DNA from: UBA3700 sp963592135
GTDB taxonomy: Bacteria > Bacillota > Clostridia > Christensenellales > UBA3700
Assembly: GCA_963592135.1 (NCBI GenBank)
Contig: CAVAVP010000036.1
Location: 1-27,720, forward strand
Length of the DNA: 27,720 nt
Reading direction: 5' to 3'
Shown: piece by piece, positions 7,986-15,057 of the stretch
How positions within the stretch are numbered: position 1 is the first letter of the stretch
Layout: every line of letters starts with the position of its first letter
Position numbers and translations under genes: made by a program
Notes under the pieces: model-generated
The model's input: only the letters and a program-made list of their open reading frames with translations
Databases searched by the model: none
Told to the model about the DNA's origin: nothing

Positions 7986-8364
7986 GCAAAAACTTGGAAA
8001 GGAGAAAAATGAAGGGAATAAAATTTTAATAAAAAGCGTGTTTTCACTCGGCAGGTTTCTTGTGTAACAAATTTTTTAGAAGACAAAAAGGAAGAGCTTT
8101 TCAAAAATTCGATGTTTACAAACTTTTCGAATAATAGAGAAACCCTTTTGCTGTTTAAAAATTCTACCTTAAAACGAATGTGCTTTGTATTATAGATTTT
8201 TGTTTCACGCAATTTATGAAACAAAAAAACAGATAGTTATATTTAGTGTTTTGCATTATATGGTTACATACAGGAAAAATAAATTCCGGATCATATGTTT
8301 TTGGGTTTTTTGTTTTCTGCGGTTGTGTAAAGTTGTCACGTTTATTTGTTCTTGTATTTGTATT
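7986..8364. other. AT-rich gap beside rpmH, no gene recognised
   Basis: I see no credible protein gene on either strand; the open frames here are short, lack SDs and encode low-complexity peptides. A strong SD (AAGGAG at about 7999-8004) precedes an ATG at 8009 that opens only six codons (MKGIKF), which I treat as chance or a leader. The split parS-like repeat at 8201-8223 lies here. Two weak DnaA-box-like sequences, each at least one mismatch from TTATNCACA, occur near 8061 and 8325. Confidence 0.5.
8201..8223. repeat. parS-like inverted repeat with widened centre
   Basis: TGTTTCA (8201-8207) and TGAAACA (8217-8223) are perfect inverted arms, and the left arm continues with the parS bases CG. 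The canonical parS is TGTTTCACGTGAAACA with 2 nt between these arms. Here the gap is 9 nt. It may be a decayed or split ParB site, a different operator, or chance. Confidence 0.3.
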
Positions 8365-8484
8365 CAATAAAAAAAAGAATAGAAGCTGTGAGATAACGTT
8401 TTTTTGCTTCTATTCTTTTTTTAGATTTTAGTTCTACTAAAGAAGTAATTTGTTAATTGTTTAAGGCATCTTTCTTTTAGTTTA
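8365..8484 (-). ncRNA. Candidate small RNA gene
   Basis: A sigma-A promoter at 8518-8490 and a strong terminator at 8422-8370 delimit a transcript of about 110-120 nt with no usable ORF: its only early ATG is followed by CCT TAA. The 5' part can fold, with ACUAAAAGAA near the start pairing with UUCUUUAGU about 30-40 nt later (9 bp with one bulge). The 3' part is the 17-bp terminator stem with a 19-nt loop containing CGUUAUCUCACA. I recognise no known RNA family. Confidence 0.5.
8370..8422. terminator. 17-bp perfect inverted-repeat terminator
   Basis: Left arm 8370-8386 and right arm 8406-8422 are exact reverse complements over 17 bp, with a 19-nt loop. Runs of seven or more T follow the core stem on the plus strand and of A precede it, so it works in either direction. 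It ends the candidate minus-strand small RNA. Confidence 0.85.
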
Positions 8485-8489
8485 TATAT

Positions 8490-8518
8490 AATATATCACA
8501 GTAAAACCGTAATGTCAA
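8490..8518 (-). promoter_or_regulatory. Promoter of the candidate small RNA
   Basis: On the minus strand: perfect -35 TTGACA (8518-8513), a 17-bp spacer, and -10 TATATT (8495-8490). No gene other than the candidate small RNA lies between it and the terminator. Confidence 0.75.
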
Positions 8519-9284
8519 TATTTGATTTGTAAAATTTTTTAACCGGTGTTGATTAAATACAGGAAAGCGAACTTTATATTTTATTTTGTCCATATTAAGA
8601 TTCGATAAAAACAAGATAGATTATTTCTTTACTAATTATTTATGTATGTGTGTAATTTAAAAAGTTGCTTTTCCAAATAGTCAGCACTAGTGTTATGTAG
8701 TAATCGTTTTGAATTGTAAGAAATTGGCCAATTCAAAATACAGTTTTTCCGATAGTCTTTTTTTATAGAATAGCAGTATTAGAATTTGAAAAAGTAAGTT
8801 ACGGTTCAAAATATAGACCTTAAAATATTATTGAGCAAAAAAAATAAACATTCTTATATAGATGAAATTTTTATAAATAAAATTTTAATTTCAAAAATTG
8901 TTGTTAGATAGATTATATATTGCGTTTAATAAAAGCAATGTTTTATGTCGATTAGAATATAAAAGAGTAATTGTTTAAAAGTTTAATTAAAGAAAATAAA
9001 TTTATTTATAGTTTCAATTACAGATTTTTTATTGGACGAATAATTAAATATCGTTTTTATTACCATTCTTTACTTCAGTTATTTAACATGGTGAAAAAAA
9101 AAGAGGGCATATCTGTTTTAATCTGTATGGGTTTTGTTATATTTTTTTGTTTTATTTGATGGAAATTTTCATCGATTTTGATAAAAAAATAAATGCCAAT
9201 TTTTGCAATATGTATGTATTTGTTTTCAAAAAGAAGCTTTTTAAATCAAGCAAAATCGGGATAAGTTTATAAAATAAAAAAAAT
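8519..9284. other. AT-rich stretch without a recognisable gene
   Basis: No family-like protein is seen. One frame ending at 9159 contains, from an ATG at 9088, a 23-residue peptide with a lysine-rich start and a hydrophobic stretch, but it has no SD. The only clear structure is the 10-bp inverted repeat at 8707-8738. The stretch may be origin-related, a remnant, or plain spacer. Confidence 0.45.
8707..8738. repeat. 10-bp perfect inverted repeat
   Basis: TTTTGAATTG (8707-8716) and CAATTCAAAA (8729-8738) are exact inverted arms around a 12-nt loop. A TTGGCCAA palindrome overlaps the right arm. No T-tract follows directly, so it looks more like an operator or structural element than a terminator. 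Function unknown. Confidence 0.4.
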
Positions 9285-9303
9285 GACCTTCAATTCGAAG
9301 GTC
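9285..9303 (-). terminator. Terminator of the 24-codon minus-strand ORF
   Basis: GACCTTC (9285-9291) and GAAGGTC (9297-9303) form a 7-bp stem with a 5-nt loop. On the minus strand it runs directly into ATTTTTTTT, a strong U-tract. It lies 53 nt past the stop of the small ORF at 9357-9431. Confidence 0.8.
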
Positions 9304-9356
9304 GTTTTATATAAGGGGTTAATTATGAAATAAGCTTTATTTTGTTAAAACAAGAA

Positions 9357-9431
9357 TTATTTTGTCCAGTAACAATAGTGATCTGTTACACCAAACTCTT
9401 TAGCGATTTTATTAAATAGTGTGTTTAGCAT
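9357..9431 (-). CDS. Candidate 24-residue small protein
   Basis: The ORF runs from ATG at 9431 to TAA at 9359-9357. The peptide begins MLNTLFNKIAKEFGV, which would form an amphipathic helix, and ends TDHYCYWTK with a single cysteine among aromatic residues. An AAGGA SD sits 9 nt before the ATG. A TATACT -10 box (9480-9475) lies upstream and a clear terminator downstream. The helix followed by Cys and aromatics is loosely like AgrD-type signal precursors, but the acidic tail of AgrD and any AgrB partner are missing. I assign no function. It diverges from the AraC-type gene. Confidence 0.45.
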   Translation of the reverse strand: MLNTLFNKIAKEFGVTDHYCYWTK

Positions 9432-9474
9432 ACATTTAATTCCTTTTGTTTTCTTGTTTTTTGTTTTCGTGAAT

Positions 9475-9480
9475 AGTATA
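9475..9480 (-). promoter_or_regulatory. Possible -10 box of the small ORF
   Basis: TATACT on the minus strand, about 44 nt before the small ORF's ATG and about 30 nt before its SD. No good -35 is seen at 16-18 bp, so an activator may be needed. The divergent AraC-type regulator gene is 67 bp away. Confidence 0.4.
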
Positions 9481-9546
9481 TTATTAAATTAGAAATAATT
9501 CATTTAATTTTTGCGAAAATTATTCTCAAAAATTGCGGTGGTTTAT

Positions 9547-10347
9547 ATGATAGCAGAGTACGAATTAGCAAGAGAAAACGATGAAAGATTGTATGTAGTA
9601 GCAAATAAGGACAACGAATGTCCGCTTCACTTTCATAGAAAACTTGAAATTATGTATGTGATTGAAGGTGAAAAACAAGTTATTTGCGATGATAAAACAT
9701 ATATTTTAAAACAAGATCAAATTTTTGTTGCGGATTCCTACGCAATGCATAGTTATATAAAGAGTGATCATAGCAGACAAGTAGTTATTGTTATCCCAAA
9801 TCATCTTCTTAGAGATTTCTATTTGTTATATTCTAATAAAAAATTTAAAGATTGTGTTTTAAGAGAAAAATATATTTGCCAATTACTTAAACCAACAATA
9901 GTAGGTTTAACTGAAAAAGAATCTAATCCTTTATTAAATCAAGGTAGAATAGATTCCCTTTTAGGAATGCTTGTTCAGGAAATAGGAATTGAGGATAGAA
10001 AATACCAATTTGATCAAAATCTAATTGAAGAAGTTTTGGCTTATATTAATGAAAATTATAAAGAAGAAATAGATTTAGAATCCCTTTCTAATCATTTTGG
10101 ATATAGCAAATATTATTTTTCAAGAATGTTTAATAACTTTTTAAATATAAATATTACAAGTTATTTATCGATGGTTCGTCTACAAGCTGCAATAGAACTT
10201 TTAAAACAAGGGAAGAAAACCGTCTCAGACGCTGCATATGAGGCAGGATTTGCAAGTATACAAACGTTTTACAGAGCAGCTAAGAAAAATTATTCATATA
10301 AAAGAGTAAAAGATTTAGTTCAAACAGAAAATGAGATAAAGGAGTAA
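9547..10347 (+). CDS. AraC-family transcriptional regulator
   Basis: This is a two-domain regulator of about 266 residues. The N-terminal half is a cupin-like sensor (HFHRKLEIMYVIEGEKQV, then DQIFVADSYAMHSY), of the kind that binds sugars or other small ligands. The C-terminal half has the two AraC helix-turn-helix motifs: IDLESLSNHFGYSKYYFSRM and VSDAAYEAGFASIQTFYRA. A TTG at 9511 would add 12 residues. I prefer the ATG at 9547, which has GGTGG about 5 nt upstream and begins just before the family-like segment. Target and ligand cannot be told. It leads a tightly packed operon, and the HD gene's SD overlaps its stop. Confidence 0.88.
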   Translation: MIAEYELARENDERLYVVANKDNECPLHFHRKLEIMYVIEGEKQVICDDKTYILKQDQIFVADSYAMHSYIKSDHSRQVVIVIPNHLLRDFYLLYSNKKFKDCVLREKYICQLLKPTIVGLTEKESNPLLNQGRIDSLLGMLVQEIGIEDRKYQFDQNLIEEVLAYINENYKEEIDLESLSNHFGYSKYYFSRMFNNFLNINITSYLSMVRLQAAIELLKQGKKTVSDAAYEAGFASIQTFYRAAKKNYSYKRVKDLVQTENEIKE

Positions 10348-10352
10348 AAAAT

Positions 10353-10955
10353 ATGACACCAGAAGAAAATAGAAACCTATTTACAACAATATACAAAAAC
10401 AATATAAAAAGAGAAGGAGCAAAAGAATTGTACGAATGGATAGAACTCTCTGACTTTTTTTCTGCACCAGCAAGTTCTAATTATCATTTAGCAACGGTTG
10501 GTGGATTATGTGAACATAGTATTAATGTTTATAATAATTTAAAAAGATTAATAATCTTAGAGAAAAATGTTCATCCAGAATTATTAAAAAACATCACAGA
10601 AGAAAATATAGCAATTTGTGCTCTTTTGCACGATTTATGTAAGATAGATTTTTATGTAGTTGATGAGAAAAATGTAAAAAATGAATTTGGTGTATGGGTA
10701 AAACAACCATATTATAAAATAAAAGAAAAATTCCCAATGGGTCATGGAGAAAAATCCGTATTTCTTATAAACAGATTTATGAAACTTGAAGGACAAGAAG
10801 CATTGGCTATAAATTGGCACATGGGAGCTTTTGATAAAAGAGTAATTGGCGGTGATCATTCTGTAAGTGATGCTTTTGAAAAATGTCCACTTGCATGTTT
10901 AACACATATGGCTGATTCTCTAGCTTCATTTATAGACGAAAGGAAAGTAGATTAA
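10353..10955 (+). CDS. HD-domain metal-dependent phosphohydrolase
   Basis: The 200-residue protein carries a complete HD metal site: H55 (GGLCEHS), H93-D94 (ALLHDLCKI), H131 (MGHGEKS), H156 (INWHMGAF) and D188 (THMADSL). The segment before the first histidine resembles the HD part of YhaM-type 3'-5' exoribonucleases, but the OB-fold RNA-binding domain of YhaM is absent. Substrate is unknown; nucleotides or nucleic acids are likely from the family. The SD AAAGGAG overlaps the end of the upstream regulator gene, so the two are cotranscribed. The stop overlaps the next start (TAATG). Confidence 0.85.
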   Translation: MTPEENRNLFTTIYKNNIKREGAKELYEWIELSDFFSAPASSNYHLATVGGLCEHSINVYNNLKRLIILEKNVHPELLKNITEENIAICALLHDLCKIDFYVVDEKNVKNEFGVWVKQPYYKIKEKFPMGHGEKSVFLINRFMKLEGQEALAINWHMGAFDKRVIGGDHSVSDAFEKCPLACLTHMADSLASFIDERKVD

Positions 10956-12247
10956 TGATAAAAGTAGTAGGTCTTGGTTGTGAAGAAGGGCAATTAACAT
11001 TAAAAGGTGCTCAAATAATAAATGAAAGCAAAAAAGTTTTTGTAAGAACAGCTCTTACTGAAACTTATAATTATTTCTTAAAAAATAATATAGAAAATAT
11101 ACCTTTAGATTATATATATGAAGAGGCTGAAAATTTTGACACTTTAGATAACAAAATTATTGAAATACTTTTAAAAGAAGAAGATGCATGTTACTGTGTA
11201 AACGGAAGTGGATTTGATGATAGAACTGTGCTTGAACTTCAAAAGAATACAAAAATAGAAGTTTATCCTTCAGTATCTTTAGGTTCTAGTTTTGAAAAAG
11301 CTTCACTTTCTGTTTTAAAAACTAGTGCTTATGAATTAATTTCAAATAAAGGATTTAATTATGATACAAGAACAACTCTTGTTGTTACAGATGTAGACAA
11401 TAACTATATAGCATCTGATGTAAAACTGGTCCTATCTAATATTTTAGGAGATGATCAAGAGGTAGAATTTAATGGTAAAAAAATCCAGGTATTAGAAGTA
11501 GACAGACAAGAAAAATATGACTATAAAACAACAATTATTTGTGAACCAATAAACCCAATAAAGAAATACAGATTTAACTTTTTAGATCTTTATTTAATAA
11601 TGAAAATATTAAGAAGCGAGAATGGTTGCGAGTGGGATAAGGCTCAAAATCATGAAAGCATTAGAGAAAATATTTTGGAAGAAGCTTATGAAATGGTAGA
11701 TGCTATTAATTCCCAAGATATAGAAAACATGATTGAAGAAAATGGAGATTTAACTCTTCAGGCAATTTTCCATATGGTAATAGGAGAGGACTTAGGGGAA
11801 TATAACACAGAAGATGCGCTAACAGGTATATGTAAAAAACTTATATTTAGACATCCGCATATTTTTGGAGATATTGTAGCAACAAATAAAGAAGAAGCTT
11901 TAAAAGCTTGGGAAAACGCAAAGGCTAAAGAGAAAAAGTATACAAAGCCTTCTAGTAAAATGGATAGTATTGCAAAGGCTTTGCCTTCTATAGAAAAAGC
12001 GAAAAAAGTATTATCTATTGCTAAAAAGAATAATACACTTTCTCCTGAACTAAAAGATGCGACTAATATATTTGATGAATCATATAGAAAATATATAAAT
12101 GAAAAAACCGAAGATTCAGCAGGCAAAATGATGCTATCGCTTATATACATTCTATATTTAATGGATATAGATCCAGAGATAGCACTTTCAAAAGAGTTAG
12201 AAAAGTTTATAGAAAACTTTAAAAAACAAGAAAATAATGAAAATTAA
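10955..12247 (+). CDS. yabN: YabN-like fusion: tetrapyrrole methylase fold + MazG pyrophosphohydrolase
   Basis: The N-terminal ~205 residues have a SAM-type methylase fold (MIKVVGLGCEEGQLTLKGA) in which the usual GP-rich motifs are eroded. The C-terminal half is MazG: LRSENGCEWDKAQNHESI, then ILEEAYEMVDAI and EENGDLTLQAIFH, giving the EExxE and ExxD metal ligands. A KALPSIEKAKKV segment follows, as in YabN and MazG proteins. MazG cleaves NTPs to NMP and pyrophosphate, a house-cleaning activity; the methylase domain's substrate is unknown. Length of 430 is slightly below the typical ~480. It overlaps dusB by 11 nt. Confidence 0.9.
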   Translation: MIKVVGLGCEEGQLTLKGAQIINESKKVFVRTALTETYNYFLKNNIENIPLDYIYEEAENFDTLDNKIIEILLKEEDACYCVNGSGFDDRTVLELQKNTKIEVYPSVSLGSSFEKASLSVLKTSAYELISNKGFNYDTRTTLVVTDVDNNYIASDVKLVLSNILGDDQEVEFNGKKIQVLEVDRQEKYDYKTTIICEPINPIKKYRFNFLDLYLIMKILRSENGCEWDKAQNHESIRENILEEAYEMVDAINSQDIENMIEENGDLTLQAIFHMVIGEDLGEYNTEDALTGICKKLIFRHPHIFGDIVATNKEEALKAWENAKAKEKKYTKPSSKMDSIAKALPSIEKAKKVLSIAKKNNTLSPELKDATNIFDESYRKYINEKTEDSAGKMMLSLIYILYLMDIDPEIALSKELEKFIENFKKQENNEN

Positions 12248-13160
12248 GAATTTAGAATTAGAAAATGATGTTGTTTTAGCGCCAATTGCTGGATATTCAG
12301 ATGTTGGATTTAGGGCGATTTGCGCTGAACTTGGCGCAGCAATAACTTATACGGAAATGGCATCTGCTAAAGGTTTATATTATCAATCTACAGATAAAAC
12401 AAGAGACCTTTTAAATGTTACTGATTATGAAAAAATAAAAGCAGTTCAATTGTTTGGAAGCGAGGGATATTTCATGTCTTACGCAGTTCAAAATGAAGCA
12501 TTAAAAAAGTTTGATCTAATAGATATAAACATGGGTTGTCCTGTTCCTAAAATAGTAAAAAACCATGAAGGAAGTGCTTTAATGACAAATATTCCAACAG
12601 CCCAAGAGGTTGTTAAAGCTTGTAAAAATTCTACAAATAAACCCGTTACTATAAAAATGAGATTAGGATTTAATGAAATAAATGCTGTGGATTTTGCAAA
12701 AGCCATGGAAGATGCTGGAGCTGATGCAATAACAGTACATGGAAGATTAAGAAGCGAGATGTATATGGGTCATAGCCATTGGGATGAAATAGAAAAAGTG
12801 GTAAAAGCAGTAAAAATTCCAGTATTTGCGAACGGCGATGTAAATTCAAAGCAGGATTATTTAGATATTAAAGAAAAAACGGGAGCAGCAGGAGTTATGA
12901 TTGCAAGAGGGGCTCTTGGGAATCCAAATATTTTTGCTCAAATTACAGGAAAAGAAGAAATACCTTTGAAGGAATTGATTTTAAAACATATTGCGATAAT
13001 GAAACAATTTCATTCAGATAAATATATTCATGCTAACTTTAAAAAGCATATAGCATGTTATTACAAGGGAATTAGGGGAAATAAAGAAGTAAAGAGTAAA
13101 GCATTTGAAAGCAAAACACTTGATGAAATGATAAAAATAATAGAGGACAGCGAAATATGA
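12237..13160 (+). CDS. dusB: tRNA-dihydrouridine synthase (DusB-like)
   Basis: A flavin (FMN) enzyme that reduces uridine to dihydrouridine in the tRNA D-loop. The TIM-barrel motifs are in order: APIAGYSDVGFR (15-26), INMGCPVPKIVKNHEGSALM (97-116) with catalytic Cys101, VTIKMRLGF, TVHGRLRSEMYMG, VFANGDV and GVMIARGALGNP for FMN phosphate binding. The 307-residue length is normal. The start lies inside the end of yabN and the TGA stop overlaps the trmL ATG (ATGA), so the three genes are translationally linked. Confidence 0.95.
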   Translation: MKIKNLELENDVVLAPIAGYSDVGFRAICAELGAAITYTEMASAKGLYYQSTDKTRDLLNVTDYEKIKAVQLFGSEGYFMSYAVQNEALKKFDLIDINMGCPVPKIVKNHEGSALMTNIPTAQEVVKACKNSTNKPVTIKMRLGFNEINAVDFAKAMEDAGADAITVHGRLRSEMYMGHSHWDEIEKVVKAVKIPVFANGDVNSKQDYLDIKEKTGAAGVMIARGALGNPNIFAQITGKEEIPLKELILKHIAIMKQFHSDKYIHANFKKHIACYYKGIRGNKEVKSKAFESKTLDEMIKIIEDSEI

Positions 13161-13705
13161 TAAATGTAATTTTAGTAAATCCAGATATTCCAAATAATAC
13201 AGGAAATATAATAAGAACATGTGCAGTTTCTGGAGCAAAACTACATGTAATAGAACCTTGTGGTTTTAGTTGGGATGATAAATACCTAAAGAGAAGCGGA
13301 TTAGATTATTGGGAGTTTGCAATTTGTACAAGATATGATGGCATGAAAGATTTCCTTGTGAAGAATTTTGGAGAAAACGCCGTGATTGTGGATAATGTTG
13401 CAGATTCAGTAAAACTAACTAAAGAAAAATCAGGAGCACAATTTGTTTTTGCTTCATCAAAATCTCAACATAACCATGTTGAAGTTAAATATGAGGATGA
13501 TACATGGATTTTCTTTGGTTGTGAAACAAAAGGTCTTGATGAAGAACTTTTGTATAAAAATTATGAAGATTGTGCAAGAATCCCTATGCTTGAGGATAGA
13601 AGATGTTTAAATTTAGCAAATAGTGTTTGTGTATTTATCTATGAAGTTTTAAGACAAAAGGATTTTAAAGGATTAGAACAAATAGGACATCTAACAAAGT
13701 ACTAG
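13157..13705 (+). CDS. trmL: tRNA (cytidine/uridine-34-2'-O)-methyltransferase TrmL
   Basis: A SPOUT-class (trefoil-knot) methyltransferase that methylates the 2'-OH of wobble nucleotide 34 in tRNA-Leu isoacceptors. The N-terminal VNPDIPNNTGNIIRTC motif, FFGCETKGLDEELL and the knot motif RIPMLEDRRCLNLANSV are all present, with Cys in the RRCLNL position that is usually Ser in RSLNL. The 182-residue length is slightly above the ~150-160 typical. The start overlaps the dusB stop (ATGA). The stop codon lies in the middle of a 14-bp palindrome. Confidence 0.93.
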   Translation: MINVILVNPDIPNNTGNIIRTCAVSGAKLHVIEPCGFSWDDKYLKRSGLDYWEFAICTRYDGMKDFLVKNFGENAVIVDNVADSVKLTKEKSGAQFVFASSKSQHNHVEVKYEDDTWIFFGCETKGLDEELLYKNYEDCARIPMLEDRRCLNLANSVCVFIYEVLRQKDFKGLEQIGHLTKY

Positions 13706-13720
13706 TACTTAAATAAGTAC
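13697..13720. repeat. Palindrome spanning the trmL stop, plus a third half-site
   Basis: AAGTACTAGTACTT (13697-13710) is a perfect 14-bp palindrome whose centre is the trmL TAG. AAGTAC repeats at 13715-13720, so GTACTT-AAAT-AAGTAC is a second overlapping hairpin. No T-tract follows, which argues against a simple terminator. It lies about 40 bp upstream of the tilS -10 box. Confidence 0.5.
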
Positions 13721-13759
13721 ACTAAATTTCTTTATATAGAAAAATTTAAATACAAAAAG

Positions 13760-13765
13760 TATAAT
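13760..13765 (+). promoter_or_regulatory. -10 box of tilS promoter, predicted leaderless
   Basis: An exact TATAAT lies about 6 nt before the tilS ATG at 13772 (position good to within one base). A weak -35 (TAGAAA near 13737) lies 17-18 bp upstream. No SD fits in the remaining bases. Confidence 0.65.
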
Positions 13766-13771
13766 ATAACT

Positions 13772-15055
13772 ATGTTATTAGAAAACAAAATAGAACTGCT
13801 TAATAGTTTTGATAAATTAGCATTTGCAATAAGCGGAGGTAAAGATTCAATGGCTTTACTTCATTTTGCAATTAATCATATAGAAAAAGATAAGTTCTTT
13901 GTAATAACTGTCCATCACAATTTAAGAGGAAAGGAAGGCGAAAGAGATAGAGATTTCGTTAAACAGTATTGTCTTGAAAATGGTGTTGAATGTATGGTTT
14001 ATGAAGAGCAAATAAAAGAATTTTGCCAGGAAAATGGATATACAATAGAACAAGGTGCCAGAATAAGAAGAAGAGCTATATTTTCTCAAATAGTTAAGGA
14101 TAAACAAGCGGATAGAGTAGTAACTGCACATCATAAAGATGATCAAATAGAAAGTATATTAATGCATATATTTAGGGGAAGCGGCATACAGGGCTTATGT
14201 GGAATGAAAGAAGATGATGGTATTTTATTAAGGCCAATGCTTTCATGTGGCTCAAATGATATACAAGAATACTTAACTATAAACAATATAAAATATGTGC
14301 AAGATAGTACAAACTTAGAGGTAGAGTATTCTAGAAATAATGTATGGAATATAATAAGAAAAGATATAGAAAAAGTATATCCAAATTTTGGAGATAATTT
14401 AATAAGATTATCTGGAATTTCAAATAAAATAAAAGAATATATAGACGAGCAAACTCCTAAATATATAAAAACTAATAGCGGTGTTGCTGTTATGATTTCG
14501 AATATAAAAAGCAAAGATATAATAGCATCTCAGTGTATAATAAATGCAGTAGAAGCTATATCTACAAGAGTGGATTTAGAAAATGTTCATATAGAAAATG
14601 TCTTTGAATTAGTAAATAAGGAAAACGGAAAAAGTTTTATGTTGCCTTTTGGCGTAATAGCTTCAAGGGAATACGATAGAATAGTTTTTACAAAAAAGGA
14701 AGATATTCCTATTGAGCCAACAAATTTAGAGTTTGGCAAATTTTATTTAGGGAATTGGACTATAGAAATAAGCAATATAGACAATGGCGGATTGAGAGCT
14801 GATATGAAAAAACTAAAAGGTTCCATAATTAAAAATCGTGAATATGGTTTCACTTTTAAGCGTTTTAAAGGCGGTACAAAAAGCCTAGGAGATTATTTAA
14901 CAGATATTAAAGTTCCAAAAAGAATGAGAGATTATTTGCCAATAATTGTTAAGGACAAAGAAGTTTTAGCAGTTTTGCCATACGAGATAGCGGATTCAGT
15001 AGCCGTCACTGAAAATACAACAGAAGTAGTATATATAAGAGCAGAGCATAATTAG
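13772..15055 (+). CDS. tilS: tRNA(Ile)-lysidine synthase TilS
   Basis: TilS attaches lysine to C34 of tRNA-Ile(CAU), changing both its codon reading and its charging, using ATP. The PP-loop ATP-binding motif SGGKDS is at residues 21-26. TAHHKDDQIESILMHIFRGS and GLCGMKEDDG follow as in the family, with the NNxxR-type catalytic-core segment after them. The last ~100 residues form the TilS C-terminal domain (FKRFKGGTKSLGDYL). The 427-residue length is typical. No SD is visible; the -10 box is about 6 nt upstream. It is followed 2 nt later by cca. Confidence 0.95.
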   Translation: MLLENKIELLNSFDKLAFAISGGKDSMALLHFAINHIEKDKFFVITVHHNLRGKEGERDRDFVKQYCLENGVECMVYEEQIKEFCQENGYTIEQGARIRRRAIFSQIVKDKQADRVVTAHHKDDQIESILMHIFRGSGIQGLCGMKEDDGILLRPMLSCGSNDIQEYLTINNIKYVQDSTNLEVEYSRNNVWNIIRKDIEKVYPNFGDNLIRLSGISNKIKEYIDEQTPKYIKTNSGVAVMISNIKSKDIIASQCIINAVEAISTRVDLENVHIENVFELVNKENGKSFMLPFGVIASREYDRIVFTKKEDIPIEPTNLEFGKFYLGNWTIEISNIDNGGLRADMKKLKGSIIKNREYGFTFKRFKGGTKSLGDYLTDIKVPKRMRDYLPIIVKDKEVLAVLPYEIADSVAVTENTTEVVYIRAEHN

Positions 15056-15057
15056 TA

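Noticed and set aside
8009..8029. Six-codon ORF after a strong AAGGAG
   Set aside because: Too short to judge; no downstream gene on that strand for it to act as a leader peptide, and no plus-strand promoter seen.
7982..8431. Overlapping short ORFs on both strands (60-80 residues)
   Set aside because: They lack SDs, are low-complexity, overlap one another and run over the terminator and promoter elements.
8971..9159. 62-residue ORF, or its 23-residue hydrophobic end from ATG 9088
   Set aside because: The long form starts at TTG without an SD and the short form has no purine-rich sequence upstream. Composition is that of AT-rich chance frames.
9357..9431. Calling the 24-residue peptide an AgrD-type autoinducer
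   Set aside because: It has a helix and a Cys-aromatic segment, but lacks the acidic C-terminal recognition tail and no AgrB-like peptidase is nearby.
11758..12150. 130-residue minus-strand ORF inside yabN
   Set aside because: Antisense shadow of the MazG region; serine/phenylalanine-rich composition is typical of reversed AT-rich coding sequence.
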